Positions 36,119-44,032 of a stretch of 64,000 nucleotides of DNA are shown here, piece after piece. The notes under the pieces were generated by a model. It was not told the origin of the DNA. It made no database searches and saw nothing but the letters and a program-made list of their open reading frames with translations. The stretch is taken from positions 32,957 to 96,956 of the forward strand of contig CAZDVP010000001.1 of the NCBI GenBank assembly GCA_964508865.1, written 5' to 3'. The first letter of the stretch is position 1, and each line of letters opens with the position of its first letter. The DNA comes from UBA3263 sp964508865 (GTDB taxonomy: Bacteria; Bacteroidota; Bacteroidia; Bacteroidales; Muribaculaceae). A program made the translations under genes and the position numbers.

Positions 36119-37004
36119 AATATATGCTGTCACAAAAGAATATCGTGATAAGCATTTAGAATTGACGGAGATTCAAAATAGTTCAAAGATGTCAATTCTC
36201 GATGCCTTTACTTGGGTGACTTCAGCCTCAATATGGGTCTTTGAAAATGTTATGGATGTTTTCAAGATTGACCTTGCCAAAGACCTTCAGAATCGTATTA
36301 ACGGAACGCCGGCCTACTATGCCAATGCGTTGCTTAAATACCAATCTGGAGATACCCTGGTGGTAAGCGAGGATGGTACAAAATTCTCCTATGCTACTAT
36401 AGATGAGAATAAGCGAGTTGTAACCAAGGTGGCTTTTTCAGAAGAAACAGAAGAAGGTTTTCACGATAAACTTCTTGTCCTTAAAATTGCAACAGGACAA
36501 TCTGGAGCATACGAGCGCATAGATGATGATGAGCTGCTTGCTATTCGCGCATACCTCAATCAGATCCTTTTTGCCGGGCAACACGCATTGGTGGTAAGTC
36601 GAAAGGGCGATGTGCTCATTCCTCGTGTCACTGTATATTACGATGGCGCGGTTACTCAGGAAGAAGTGTATGCAAATATTGAGAAAGCTCTCAATGATTT
36701 TACTGCAAACGTGGATTTCAATGGAGTGGTTTTCGCTCAAAAGATAATTGACTGCATCCAGAGTGCCGAACACGTGACTGACCTTGAAATTGTATCAGAC
36801 GAAACCAATCACCAAGGAATATTTGTTGCCCAGTATAACGATGATAACCATATCATTGAAGTCGAAGGAAACAAAGAAATTAAGGTTGGTCGCTACTTCA
36901 TCCCCAATAGTGGTTATTTGAAACAGAGTACAAAATCAGGAGAAGAAGCGTCTTTCCCGACATGGAGAGAATCTATTGTCCTAAAACTGGAAGATAAGCA
37001 ATGA
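36099..37004 (+). CDS. Baseplate assembly protein J-like
   Basis: This 301-residue protein has the layout of gpJ/T4 gp6-like wedge proteins. It has a helical N-terminus, a middle KDLQNRINGTPAYYANALLKY region, and a C-terminal GDVLIPRVTVYYDGAVTQEEV followed by NIEKALNDFTANVDF and FAQKIIDCIQSAEHVTDLEI. It overlaps the preceding gene by 20 bases and precedes a small gene of the wedge-partner (gpI-like) size, the usual J-I order. The assignment is by pattern and context. Confidence 0.6.
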   Translation: MSRTLSEIYAVTKEYRDKHLELTEIQNSSKMSILDAFTWVTSASIWVFENVMDVFKIDLAKDLQNRINGTPAYYANALLKYQSGDTLVVSEDGTKFSYATIDENKRVVTKVAFSEETEEGFHDKLLVLKIATGQSGAYERIDDDELLAIRAYLNQILFAGQHALVVSRKGDVLIPRVTVYYDGAVTQEEVYANIEKALNDFTANVDFNGVVFAQKIIDCIQSAEHVTDLEIVSDETNHQGIFVAQYNDDNHIIEVEGNKEIKVGRYFIPNSGYLKQSTKSGEEASFPTWRESIVLKLEDKQ

Positions 37005-37540
37005 GATATACTATCAACTTTGATAAAGTTATAAATCAGTTGGTGCCTTACTATATTGGAGGGCGCAAGCTGATACTCTATCTCCAGGCTCTTGTTAAGC
37101 CTCTTCAGGCCCTAAACGAACAATTTGTGGAATATGCCAAAGAGACTCGGATTGAAGCGTCTATGACCTCTCAGCCTATAATGTTTGAGTGGTATTTGAA
37201 TCGCAAGTTGTCGAAATATTTTGCTAATGGAGGCACTATAGCAATTCATACCACTGAGAGATTGGGTACCCCGGTTTATTATCAAAACGTAGATGAAGCA
37301 GAGCATTTACTTCTTCATAATAAGTTAGAAAATGAGGACTCTGCAAAATTCTATTATCAAAACGAAAAAACAGAGAATAGTAGTTATAGCTTCATTGTTT
37401 CTTCTCCGATGATCAATACGTCTCTGTTAGATGCAGATGCCAAAGTTGCCAAGCAAAAATACGAGGCAATGCTAAGAAATTATATAGATAAGTACCGCCT
37501 CGCCGGTAAAACATACAGAATAAAATACGATCAGATATAA
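37001..37540 (+). CDS. Baseplate wedge / tail protein I-like
   Basis: This 179-residue protein overlaps the J-like gene by four bases. Its pattern (ALVKPLQALNEQFVEYAKET, then MTSQPIMFEWYLNRKL) suits the small wedge protein that connects gpJ to the fibres. The call is positional; no diagnostic residue can be named. Confidence 0.45.
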   Translation: MRYTINFDKVINQLVPYYIGGRKLILYLQALVKPLQALNEQFVEYAKETRIEASMTSQPIMFEWYLNRKLSKYFANGGTIAIHTTERLGTPVYYQNVDEAEHLLLHNKLENEDSAKFYYQNEKTENSSYSFIVSSPMINTSLLDADAKVAKQKYEAMLRNYIDKYRLAGKTYRIKYDQI

Positions 37541-39324
37541 TGAAAGAGTTCAATGCACAAACAGGAGGCCGTTACACTTATGTGGACGATTTCTTGAATC
37601 TTCAGGAGTTGGCTCTGTCATTTGGACAGCTCTTCAATGAATGTGATAATTTCATTCTGAGCGGTTGCCAAGTGTCAGGTAACTCTATCAGTGCCGGATT
37701 TGTATATTTGAATGGCAAAATTCGATATTTTTCCGGTGAATCTGCTATTACGACATGGCCGAGGTTTATTGTTGAAAGCAACACCACGGATTCGGTTGGA
37801 TATGCAAGTGGCACCAGCAAAGTAGGAAGAACGATCTATGGTTGTGTTTCCAGCGGCTCCATGCCCACCTCGGTAGATGCTATAAGTGGTAAAATCCCTG
37901 AGACAATCATCATCAATCAAAATACTGGGGGGCTAACTATGCGCGACGCTTTCATGGGTAAATATGCGCTGCTGCTCAATGCGGTGGGTTCTCAGACTGT
38001 TAACGGTAATGTTAAATTTGCTGGAGATGTAACCGCGACTGGAAATGTTGTGGCAAATACTGCTCATAAATTAGTAGCAGGAAACACTACCTATGCTGTG
38101 TCTGCAATTGGATCAGCTATCGCTATTGATGCCAAATCCAATTCAAATACTCAATACAGGATTCTTATTGAAGATGGTGTGGGTTTTAAGTTTTACATCG
38201 GGGCCACTCTTTGTTTCACAATCAACTCAAATGGGTTTACCACATCTAAATCCGGAACAGCTGCTAAAGGTGTTTTTGGAAGCACTACTCTCGCTACTGA
38301 CAATATCTACAATAGTACGGCAGCAATAGATACTGGTGCCGTTCAGATCAACGTATTGGGGTATTCAGGTGGTTCAGCATATTATCGCAATACCATTATC
38401 GGTAATGGTAAGGGTAAAGCTATGATTCGAGTAAATGGCTCGCTTGATAAAATTGAGTTATTCGGTGAAACAACTATCGAACCCGGTGCTGGGGAGCCTT
38501 CAGGTTTAATACTCAAAGGTGCCTTATTGAAAGAGAATGTTTCTCTAACCAACTCAATTGCTTGGACTGATTCCTCCGGTGCTCTTATGGCCTCAGTCGG
38601 TTTCTCCAACTCTACAAATCAACTATTCATCATCAAGAGTCTGAACTCCGATGTTGAAATCGTAGGTAAGTTAGCCGTCAATATCAGCCCTGCTATTAAA
38701 GAAAATGGTATCTTACTCAGTGAGAAATATGTTCTGAAAACGTCTTATACGACAGACATGAGTGGGAAAGCCAACACTAACGATGTGTATTCCAAAACAA
38801 GTGCCGATAACACCTTCGCATCAAAGAATGGCGGTTTCTCTCAGTTTGTTACCGGAAACAACACCCAAGCTGCTCTCCGTTCTCAGATTGGAGCACTCGG
38901 TGCAACGGATTTGTCCGGTTATACAAAGACTAATCAGTATCTTGCTGATATGGCTACGTCAGAGTCAGCAAAAAAACAAATCAGAGCAAATATTGGAGCT
39001 GCCGGTGTAGGAGATTTTCAGGCAAAACTTAAAGATAGCGGATGGGTGAAATGTACCGGGTCCGGAGCGAATGATTTGTACGCACGTCAGATTGGCAACA
39101 TCGTATGTGTGCAAGGTAAAATTAAGACTACCCATTCCGGAATTGTTTTCACGATTCCAAACACAATTGATGCACCTTACAAAGAAGTGTATTACTGCTA
39201 CTCTCATTGCAATAAGCATAACTGGCGTGGTGCAATAGCTGCAAACTCTCACGATTTCAAAGTAACGTATTGTGATGGTAGCTGTGGCGCAATAACAGAA
39301 TTTTCAATCACTTATATGGTATAA
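37540..39324 (+). CDS. Tail fibre protein with repeat shaft
   Basis: The protein has 594 residues. The N-terminal part (about 1-110) looks like a baseplate anchor shared by wedge-attached fibres. The middle part is a beta-rich shaft with NGNVKFAGDVTATGNVVANT repeats. The C-terminal part has YSKTSADNTFASKNGG, the LSGYTKTNQYLAD/IRANIGAAG repeat common in Bacteroidales phage fibres, and a Cys/His-bearing head (CYSHCNKHNWRG; VTYCDGSCG). The Cys-rich tip is unusual and could bind a metal. It is the last of the fibre run. Confidence 0.65.
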   Translation: MKEFNAQTGGRYTYVDDFLNLQELALSFGQLFNECDNFILSGCQVSGNSISAGFVYLNGKIRYFSGESAITTWPRFIVESNTTDSVGYASGTSKVGRTIYGCVSSGSMPTSVDAISGKIPETIIINQNTGGLTMRDAFMGKYALLLNAVGSQTVNGNVKFAGDVTATGNVVANTAHKLVAGNTTYAVSAIGSAIAIDAKSNSNTQYRILIEDGVGFKFYIGATLCFTINSNGFTTSKSGTAAKGVFGSTTLATDNIYNSTAAIDTGAVQINVLGYSGGSAYYRNTIIGNGKGKAMIRVNGSLDKIELFGETTIEPGAGEPSGLILKGALLKENVSLTNSIAWTDSSGALMASVGFSNSTNQLFIIKSLNSDVEIVGKLAVNISPAIKENGILLSEKYVLKTSYTTDMSGKANTNDVYSKTSADNTFASKNGGFSQFVTGNNTQAALRSQIGALGATDLSGYTKTNQYLADMATSESAKKQIRANIGAAGVGDFQAKLKDSGWVKCTGSGANDLYARQIGNIVCVQGKIKTTHSGIVFTIPNTIDAPYKEVYYCYSHCNKHNWRGAIAANSHDFKVTYCDGSCGAITEFSITYMV

Positions 39325-39326
39325 CA

Positions 39327-39554
39327 ATGAAAATACATGGAAACGTCAAAGACGCTAAAGGACTTCTCGAAAATGAGCGAATGGCTCAGGAAGCGCGTCG
39401 AAGAGAAGAACTCGCAAAGGCAAAAGAAGCAATCACTGCCGGAGAACCCGAATCTGCCGATGGTGGAACTCCCGAAACCGAAAAAGAAGAAGCCAGTCAA
39501 GTCACATCCAAAACAAAAAAAACGCGGAAGAAAAAAGATTCTGAGGACGTTTGA
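39327..39554 (+). CDS. Small basic/acidic protein, 5' part of an overlapping pair
   Basis: This 75-residue protein starts 3 bases after the fibre gene. Codons are rich in G at first position (GAA, GCC, GGA), typical of a true coding frame, and the protein is a charged helix (NERMAQEARRREELAKAKEA) with a Lys-rich end. The stop GTT TGA at 39549-39554 is followed in the +1 frame by the reading frame that ends at 39843, so it may be the first half of a longer +1-frameshifted product. Confidence 0.5.
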   Translation: MKIHGNVKDAKGLLENERMAQEARRREELAKAKEAITAGEPESADGGTPETEKEEASQVTSKTKKTRKKKDSEDV

Positions 39555-39843
39555 GGAAACAACACTTGGCTATAATATCAAACTACGTGCTCCATTAGAG
39601 TATGATTTGATTATGAATTATAGTGGAACTGGAGAAGTACCCGATGCAGATTTAATTGAAGCAATCGGGTACGCTTCTCTTAATCCATTTTTCCGAACCA
39701 TAACATTCCGGAAATTGCTGATCAAGTATCGCCAAAATGGATGCTACCAGACTTGGCCAAAGAAACCTCCAACTCGACAACAAGTGTTGGCCCACATGAA
39801 CGAGAGAAAGAATGGAGCCAGAAATATTGCAACAAAAATATAG
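39337..39843 (+). CDS. Hypothetical protein, +1 frame partner
   Basis: The frame contains 168 codons from ATG 39337. The second half (from about 39553) looks clearly coding: EETTLGYNIKLRAPLEYDL, EAIGYASLNPFFRTITF and CYQTWPKKPPTRQQ. The first 72 codons overlap the frame of 39327-39554 entirely and use less typical codons, so the true N-terminus may come from that frame by +1 shifting. Function unknown. It is the last gene before the host-type promoter at 39895. Confidence 0.5.
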   Translation: METSKTLKDFSKMSEWLRKRVEEKNSQRQKKQSLPENPNLPMVELPKPKKKKPVKSHPKQKKRGRKKILRTFEETTLGYNIKLRAPLEYDLIMNYSGTGEVPDADLIEAIGYASLNPFFRTITFRKLLIKYRQNGCYQTWPKKPPTRQQVLAHMNERKNGARNIATKI

Positions 39844-39869
39844 TAGCGAAAAAATATTTTTGGCTCAAT

Positions 39870-39902
39870 TTTCATTTCATTGAAAATTTATTTGTATCTT
39901 TG
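39870..39902 (+). promoter_or_regulatory. Host-type promoter before nucleotide-metabolism genes
   Basis: TATCTTTG at 39895-39902 is an exact TAnnTTTG -7 element, 77 bases before the ThyX-like ATG, in an A/T-rich 135-base gap (39844-39978). The -33 element is weak (TTTC near 39870). No terminator hairpin is obvious in this gap. Confidence 0.7.
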
Positions 39903-39978
39903 CGCTAAATTCCCAATTGAAGCGGAAGCAGATTTCGCCCTTGCATCTTCAAAATCAAAATTATAACACTGCTTTCGT

Positions 39979-40701
39979 ATGAAAGATTACACTGTGTCTG
40001 TCAGGAAGTTGACGGATGAAGAGCTGATGCGAGAGGCGTGTGAATCGACTTTCATTGGGACAAGTTGGGTTTCTTTGAAGACGATTTACAAGTCTGAACA
40101 CTCTCCAGCTCGTACCCAACTTTTCTGGATCACACTCAAAAACATTCCACTGTTCATATCGACGCATTTGATTAGGCATCACGTCGGTTCAATCCCCTTC
40201 CAGTTAACCTGTCGAGATGACCGGAAGGGAGGTAATCCTGGTTTGCCGGCCAAAATTGCAGACATTAGGAGCCGTTTAAGCAACCTTATGAGCGACTGGG
40301 CCAAAGGCGGTTCGTTCATTGGCCCTCATGCTGATGAAGCGTCAAGCATTTCAGAGGAACTGGATTGGCTGGCAAACAATTCCGATCGTTACACCCCGGT
40401 AAATCTTAGCGTATTGGTTAATGCTCAGTCATTGATTGATATGTCAAAGTTGCGTCTGTGTACCGGTACGGCCCATCGTGAAACCGTTCAGGTATTTCAA
40501 TCCATCAAACAAAAAATATCAAAAATTGACCCTGATCTTGCAAGCGTAATGGTTCGCAAATGTGTCTATCGCAATGGTCTCTGTGGAGAACCGCGTTGCT
40601 GTGGATTTAACCATACCCCCTCGTTTGTGCAAGAGCTTCAGGAATATACTTCTCTTTTCAATGAGAAGCAGAAAGGACTTTTGAATCTCCCTAACGAATA
40701 A
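39979..40701 (+). CDS. ThyX-like (FAD-dependent thymidylate synthase family) protein
   Basis: This 240-residue protein resembles the ThyX fold: an N-terminal FIGTSWVSLKTIYKSEHSPA region, LIRHHVGSIPFQLTCRDDRK in place of the canonical RHRxxSxNExSxRY box, then VNLSVLVNAQSLIDMSKLRL and CVYRNGLCGEPRCCG. The Arg-His-His and later Cys positions look like those of anaerobe-phage ThyX homologues, but the classical box is not intact, so catalytic activity is uncertain. It is followed within 6 bases by nrdD; a nucleotide role is likely. Confidence 0.6.
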   Translation: MKDYTVSVRKLTDEELMREACESTFIGTSWVSLKTIYKSEHSPARTQLFWITLKNIPLFISTHLIRHHVGSIPFQLTCRDDRKGGNPGLPAKIADIRSRLSNLMSDWAKGGSFIGPHADEASSISEELDWLANNSDRYTPVNLSVLVNAQSLIDMSKLRLCTGTAHRETVQVFQSIKQKISKIDPDLASVMVRKCVYRNGLCGEPRCCGFNHTPSFVQELQEYTSLFNEKQKGLLNLPNE

Positions 40702-40707
40702 AGGGAT

Positions 40708-42933
40708 ATGTGTATTACCGTGAGAAAGCGTGACGGTCGAGAAGTGCCATTCGACCCTCAACGCATTGCCAATGCAATATTGGCAGCAATGAAAGAACGC
40801 GGATGCGCCAACGTTCATAAAGCAGACGAAATGGCTTCAGAGATTTCCGTGCAAATGGCTCATAAGGACATCTGGGATGTGGAAGACATTCAAGACCTTG
40901 TTGAAAACAAATTGATGGCATCCAATATGCCGGATGTGGCTAAATGTTACATTCTCTACCGCGATAAACGTGATAAAGCCAGAAATAGTAAGGCCGACCA
41001 AATTATTTCGGATATTATTGCCGCAGAAAAAAATGACATCACCAGAGAGAACGCAAATATGAACGCCGACACACCTGCCGGCATGGTGATGAAGGTTGCC
41101 AGCGAAAAAAACAAAGAATATACGGACAACTATCTACTGTCTGAAGAAGCTAAACAAGCGATTCGAGACAACATCCTCCACGTTCACGATAAGGATTACT
41201 ATCCCACAAAGAGCCTGACCTGTATTCAGCATCCTATCGACAAACTGTTGAGTGGCGGTTTTAAGGCCGGACATGGCGAATCCCGTTCAGCCAAACGTAT
41301 TGAGACCGCAAGCATATTATCCGCTATCTCAATGGAAACCGTGCAGAATGAAATGCACGGAGGACAGGCTATCCCAGCTTTTGACTTCTACCTCGCTCCC
41401 TATGTGCGCAAGACATATCAAGAAGAAGTTGATAAAATCGGAAGTTTATTGAACGCGGATTTTTCTTCGTTGAAAGATAAAGAAATCGAAGATTACATAA
41501 AAGCACCTGTGCAAAAAATAAAATGGCACAGTTTGAATCTTCTTTCCGTAGTTCAACAACACGCGATCAATAATACTGTAGATCGAGTTCATCAAGCAAT
41601 GGAGGCGTTTATACACAATATGAATACCATTCACTCTCGTGGTGGTAATCAGGTTGTGTTCTCTTCCATCAATTACGGCACGGACATTTCTGCTGAAGGT
41701 CGTTGCGTGATACGCGAGTTACTTCTTTCAACTGAACGTGGCGTAGGTAATGGCTCAACAGCGATTTTCCCAATACAGATTTGGAAAAAGAAGCGTGGAG
41801 TAAATTATCTTCCCGAAGATCCGAACTATGACCTCTACCAGTTGGCTTGTCGTGTTACAGCCAAACGCTTTTTCCCCAACTTCTTAAATCTTGACGCAAC
41901 ATTCAATCAGCACAAGAAATGGGATGCTAACGACCCTAACCGTTTCCAATATGAGGTTGCAACAATGGGTTGCCGAACTCGTGTGTTTGAGAATCGTCAT
42001 GGTGAAAAGACTTCAATTGGTCGTGGTAATCTTAGTTTTTCTACGATCAACCTCCCCGGACTCGCTTTGTCCGTAATGAATATCGAAGACAAGGATGAAA
42101 GGCTCGATGTGTTCTTTGAACGCCTTAATCAATCGGTTAACATTGCTGCTCGTCAGTTGTATGACCGATATAAATTTCAGAGTACAGCAATGGCAAAGCA
42201 ATTCCCCTTGCTAATGTCTGGAATGTGGCTTGATTCGGATAAGCTGTCAGGAAACGATAAGATCGAACCGGTGCTAAAGCACGGAACTCTCGGCATAGGA
42301 TTCATTGGCTTGGCTGAGTGTTTGGTTGCACTTATCGGCAAGCATCATGGTGAATCAGAGGAAGCTCAGGAATTGGGACTTAATATTATTCGCCTTATGC
42401 GTGACAATGCACGGTGGTTTAGCGATAAATATGACCTAAACTTCTCTGTCCTCTCTACACCTGCTGAAGGGTTATCCGGAAAGTTTACAAAATGTGATAA
42501 AGTCAAGTATGGAATTATTCCGGGTGTAACAGACCGCGAATACTACACCAATTCCAGCCATGTGCCGGTTTACTATCATTGCAGTGCATCTCATAAAGCG
42601 CAGATAGAGGCTCCTTATCACGATCTAACTCGTGGTGGTCATATCTTCTATGTTGAACTGGATGGCGATGCGACTCACAATATAGAGGCCGTGGAACAAA
42701 TCGTTGACCTCATCGACCGATACAACATCGGTTACGGCTCTATTAACCATCATCGCAATCGTTGTCTTGATTGTGGATATGAGGACGCTCAGAAAAAATT
42801 GACAGAGTGCCCTCACTGTGGAAGCCATAATATTGATGAGATTGAACGTATCACCGGTTATCTTGTCGGCACCACAGACCGATGGAACTCCAGTAAGTTG
42901 GCGGAACTTAAAGATCGTGTAACTCATGGTTAA
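40708..42933 (+). CDS. nrdD: Anaerobic ribonucleoside-triphosphate reductase
   Basis: This 741-residue protein makes deoxynucleoside triphosphates under anaerobic conditions with a glycyl radical. Residues 1-90 are an ATP-cone regulatory domain (VRKRDGREVPFDPQRIANAI). The catalytic barrel follows, with NMNTIHSRGGNQVVFSSINY and the RGNLSFSTINLPG region. The C-terminus has a zinc site, CLDCGYE with CPHCG, and the radical loop RITGYL with Gly717. It overlaps nrdG by 8 bases. This enzyme implies replication in an anaerobic host, such as the gut. Confidence 0.95.
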   Translation: MCITVRKRDGREVPFDPQRIANAILAAMKERGCANVHKADEMASEISVQMAHKDIWDVEDIQDLVENKLMASNMPDVAKCYILYRDKRDKARNSKADQIISDIIAAEKNDITRENANMNADTPAGMVMKVASEKNKEYTDNYLLSEEAKQAIRDNILHVHDKDYYPTKSLTCIQHPIDKLLSGGFKAGHGESRSAKRIETASILSAISMETVQNEMHGGQAIPAFDFYLAPYVRKTYQEEVDKIGSLLNADFSSLKDKEIEDYIKAPVQKIKWHSLNLLSVVQQHAINNTVDRVHQAMEAFIHNMNTIHSRGGNQVVFSSINYGTDISAEGRCVIRELLLSTERGVGNGSTAIFPIQIWKKKRGVNYLPEDPNYDLYQLACRVTAKRFFPNFLNLDATFNQHKKWDANDPNRFQYEVATMGCRTRVFENRHGEKTSIGRGNLSFSTINLPGLALSVMNIEDKDERLDVFFERLNQSVNIAARQLYDRYKFQSTAMAKQFPLLMSGMWLDSDKLSGNDKIEPVLKHGTLGIGFIGLAECLVALIGKHHGESEEAQELGLNIIRLMRDNARWFSDKYDLNFSVLSTPAEGLSGKFTKCDKVKYGIIPGVTDREYYTNSSHVPVYYHCSASHKAQIEAPYHDLTRGGHIFYVELDGDATHNIEAVEQIVDLIDRYNIGYGSINHHRNRCLDCGYEDAQKKLTECPHCGSHNIDEIERITGYLVGTTDRWNSSKLAELKDRVTHG

Positions 42934-43402
42934 TACACAAATATCCGTAGCGCGAATCGTATGCTCGACTTCAGTAGATGGGGTCGGGCTACGAAACGCT
43001 CTTTATGTAGCCGGTTGCAATATCCGCTGCAAAGGATGCCATAATTCTCATTTGTGGAATATTCAGAATGGTACATGGCGAGACATTGAAGATGTGTACG
43101 ATGAACTGAATCAAGACGAGTTTAATATCTCCATTTTGGGAGGTGAACCTCTTTTACAGCCACAAGCAATCCTTGAACTGTGTAAGATGATCAAGGAGCG
43201 CACCAACAAAACTATATGGCTGTGGTCCGGACATACTTTAGAGCATATCCAAGCCAATTATCCTGAACTTCTTAAATACATTGACGTGCTGGTTGACGGT
43301 CCATTTATGGAGGAGTTCTACGAGCCAAACCTCCAGTGGCGCGGAAGCACAAATCAACGTGTCATTGATATAAAGGAATGTTTCAGAAATGTGTGTTTAT
43401 AA
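42926..43402 (+). CDS. nrdG: NrdD-activating radical SAM enzyme
   Basis: The protein has 158 residues. The radical-SAM cluster motif is Cys31-x3-Cys35-x2-Cys38 (CNIRCKGC), followed by ILGGEPLLQP, the GGE SAM-binding segment. It installs the glycyl radical on NrdD. Short length and overlap with nrdD fit NrdG. The gene ends before a 144-base gap that contains the next promoter. Confidence 0.93.
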   Translation: MVNTQISVARIVCSTSVDGVGLRNALYVAGCNIRCKGCHNSHLWNIQNGTWRDIEDVYDELNQDEFNISILGGEPLLQPQAILELCKMIKERTNKTIWLWSGHTLEHIQANYPELLKYIDVLVDGPFMEEFYEPNLQWRGSTNQRVIDIKECFRNVCL

Positions 43403-43484
43403 AATACTGAAACTTTTATTGCACACCATATCAGTTGATTAGCAAAATTTACTACCAAATACTAAATTTTTTGTATGATGAAAA

Positions 43485-43516
43485 TTTGGTCAGTTGAAAA
43501 TATGTGCTTAAATTTG
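43485..43516 (+). promoter_or_regulatory. Host-type promoter before replication genes
   Basis: TTTG at 43485-43488 and TAAATTTG at 43509-43516 are separated by 20 bases, the spacing of Bacteroides -33/-7 promoters. It lies 31 bases before the ATG at 43547, which has a purine-rich AGAAGGA upstream. The remainder of the 43403-43546 gap holds no gene. Confidence 0.7.
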
Positions 43517-43546
43517 CATCGAGAATAACAGATAGAAGGAAATGAA

Positions 43547-44020
43547 ATGATAAGAGCAAAAGGCATTATCCAAGTCCACGAAGGATATGCCGACACTGAC
43601 GAGCTGTTAGATTCTGTGGACGAGTTGCCGGATGGTGAGTTTGGTTACTTGCTTTTCGACAAACAAAAGAATCGCTCTTTACCTCAGTTGAAGTTTCTAT
43701 TTGGGTATCTCCTAAAAACTCTTTCTGAAGAGTTGCCGGGTAAGCCCAGTTCAGAAGCCCTATACAGTTATTTTGAGGAGATTTACGCTCCGATACATAA
43801 GTGTAATATTCCAGGCGAGGAAGAAGAATTTGAATACTTCGACCTTAAAAACGAATCAGCAGCTGAGATGGATTTCGTCATTCAGAAGATTATCCATCAT
43901 GCCATGACGGAGTGGAACATCGACCTCCTTTCAAGAGACCGATTGAAATCGGCAGAAGCCGCAGAAGCCTATGCCGGAGCCTACGCCGATCAGTGGAAGA
44001 ATCTTTCAAGAAAATTATAA
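43547..44020 (+). CDS. Hypothetical protein at start of replication operon
   Basis: This 157-residue acidic protein has a helical middle (QLKFLFGYLLKTLSEEL) and EEEEFEYFDL. It lies first after the promoter at 43509 and 12 bases before the gp32-like gene. I recognise no family. Its place suggests a replication or recombination accessory; no catalytic motif is visible. Confidence 0.7.
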   Translation: MIRAKGIIQVHEGYADTDELLDSVDELPDGEFGYLLFDKQKNRSLPQLKFLFGYLLKTLSEELPGKPSSEALYSYFEEIYAPIHKCNIPGEEEEFEYFDLKNESAAEMDFVIQKIIHHAMTEWNIDLLSRDRLKSAEAAEAYAGAYADQWKNLSRKL

Positions 44021-44032
44021 CAATCTTCCAAC

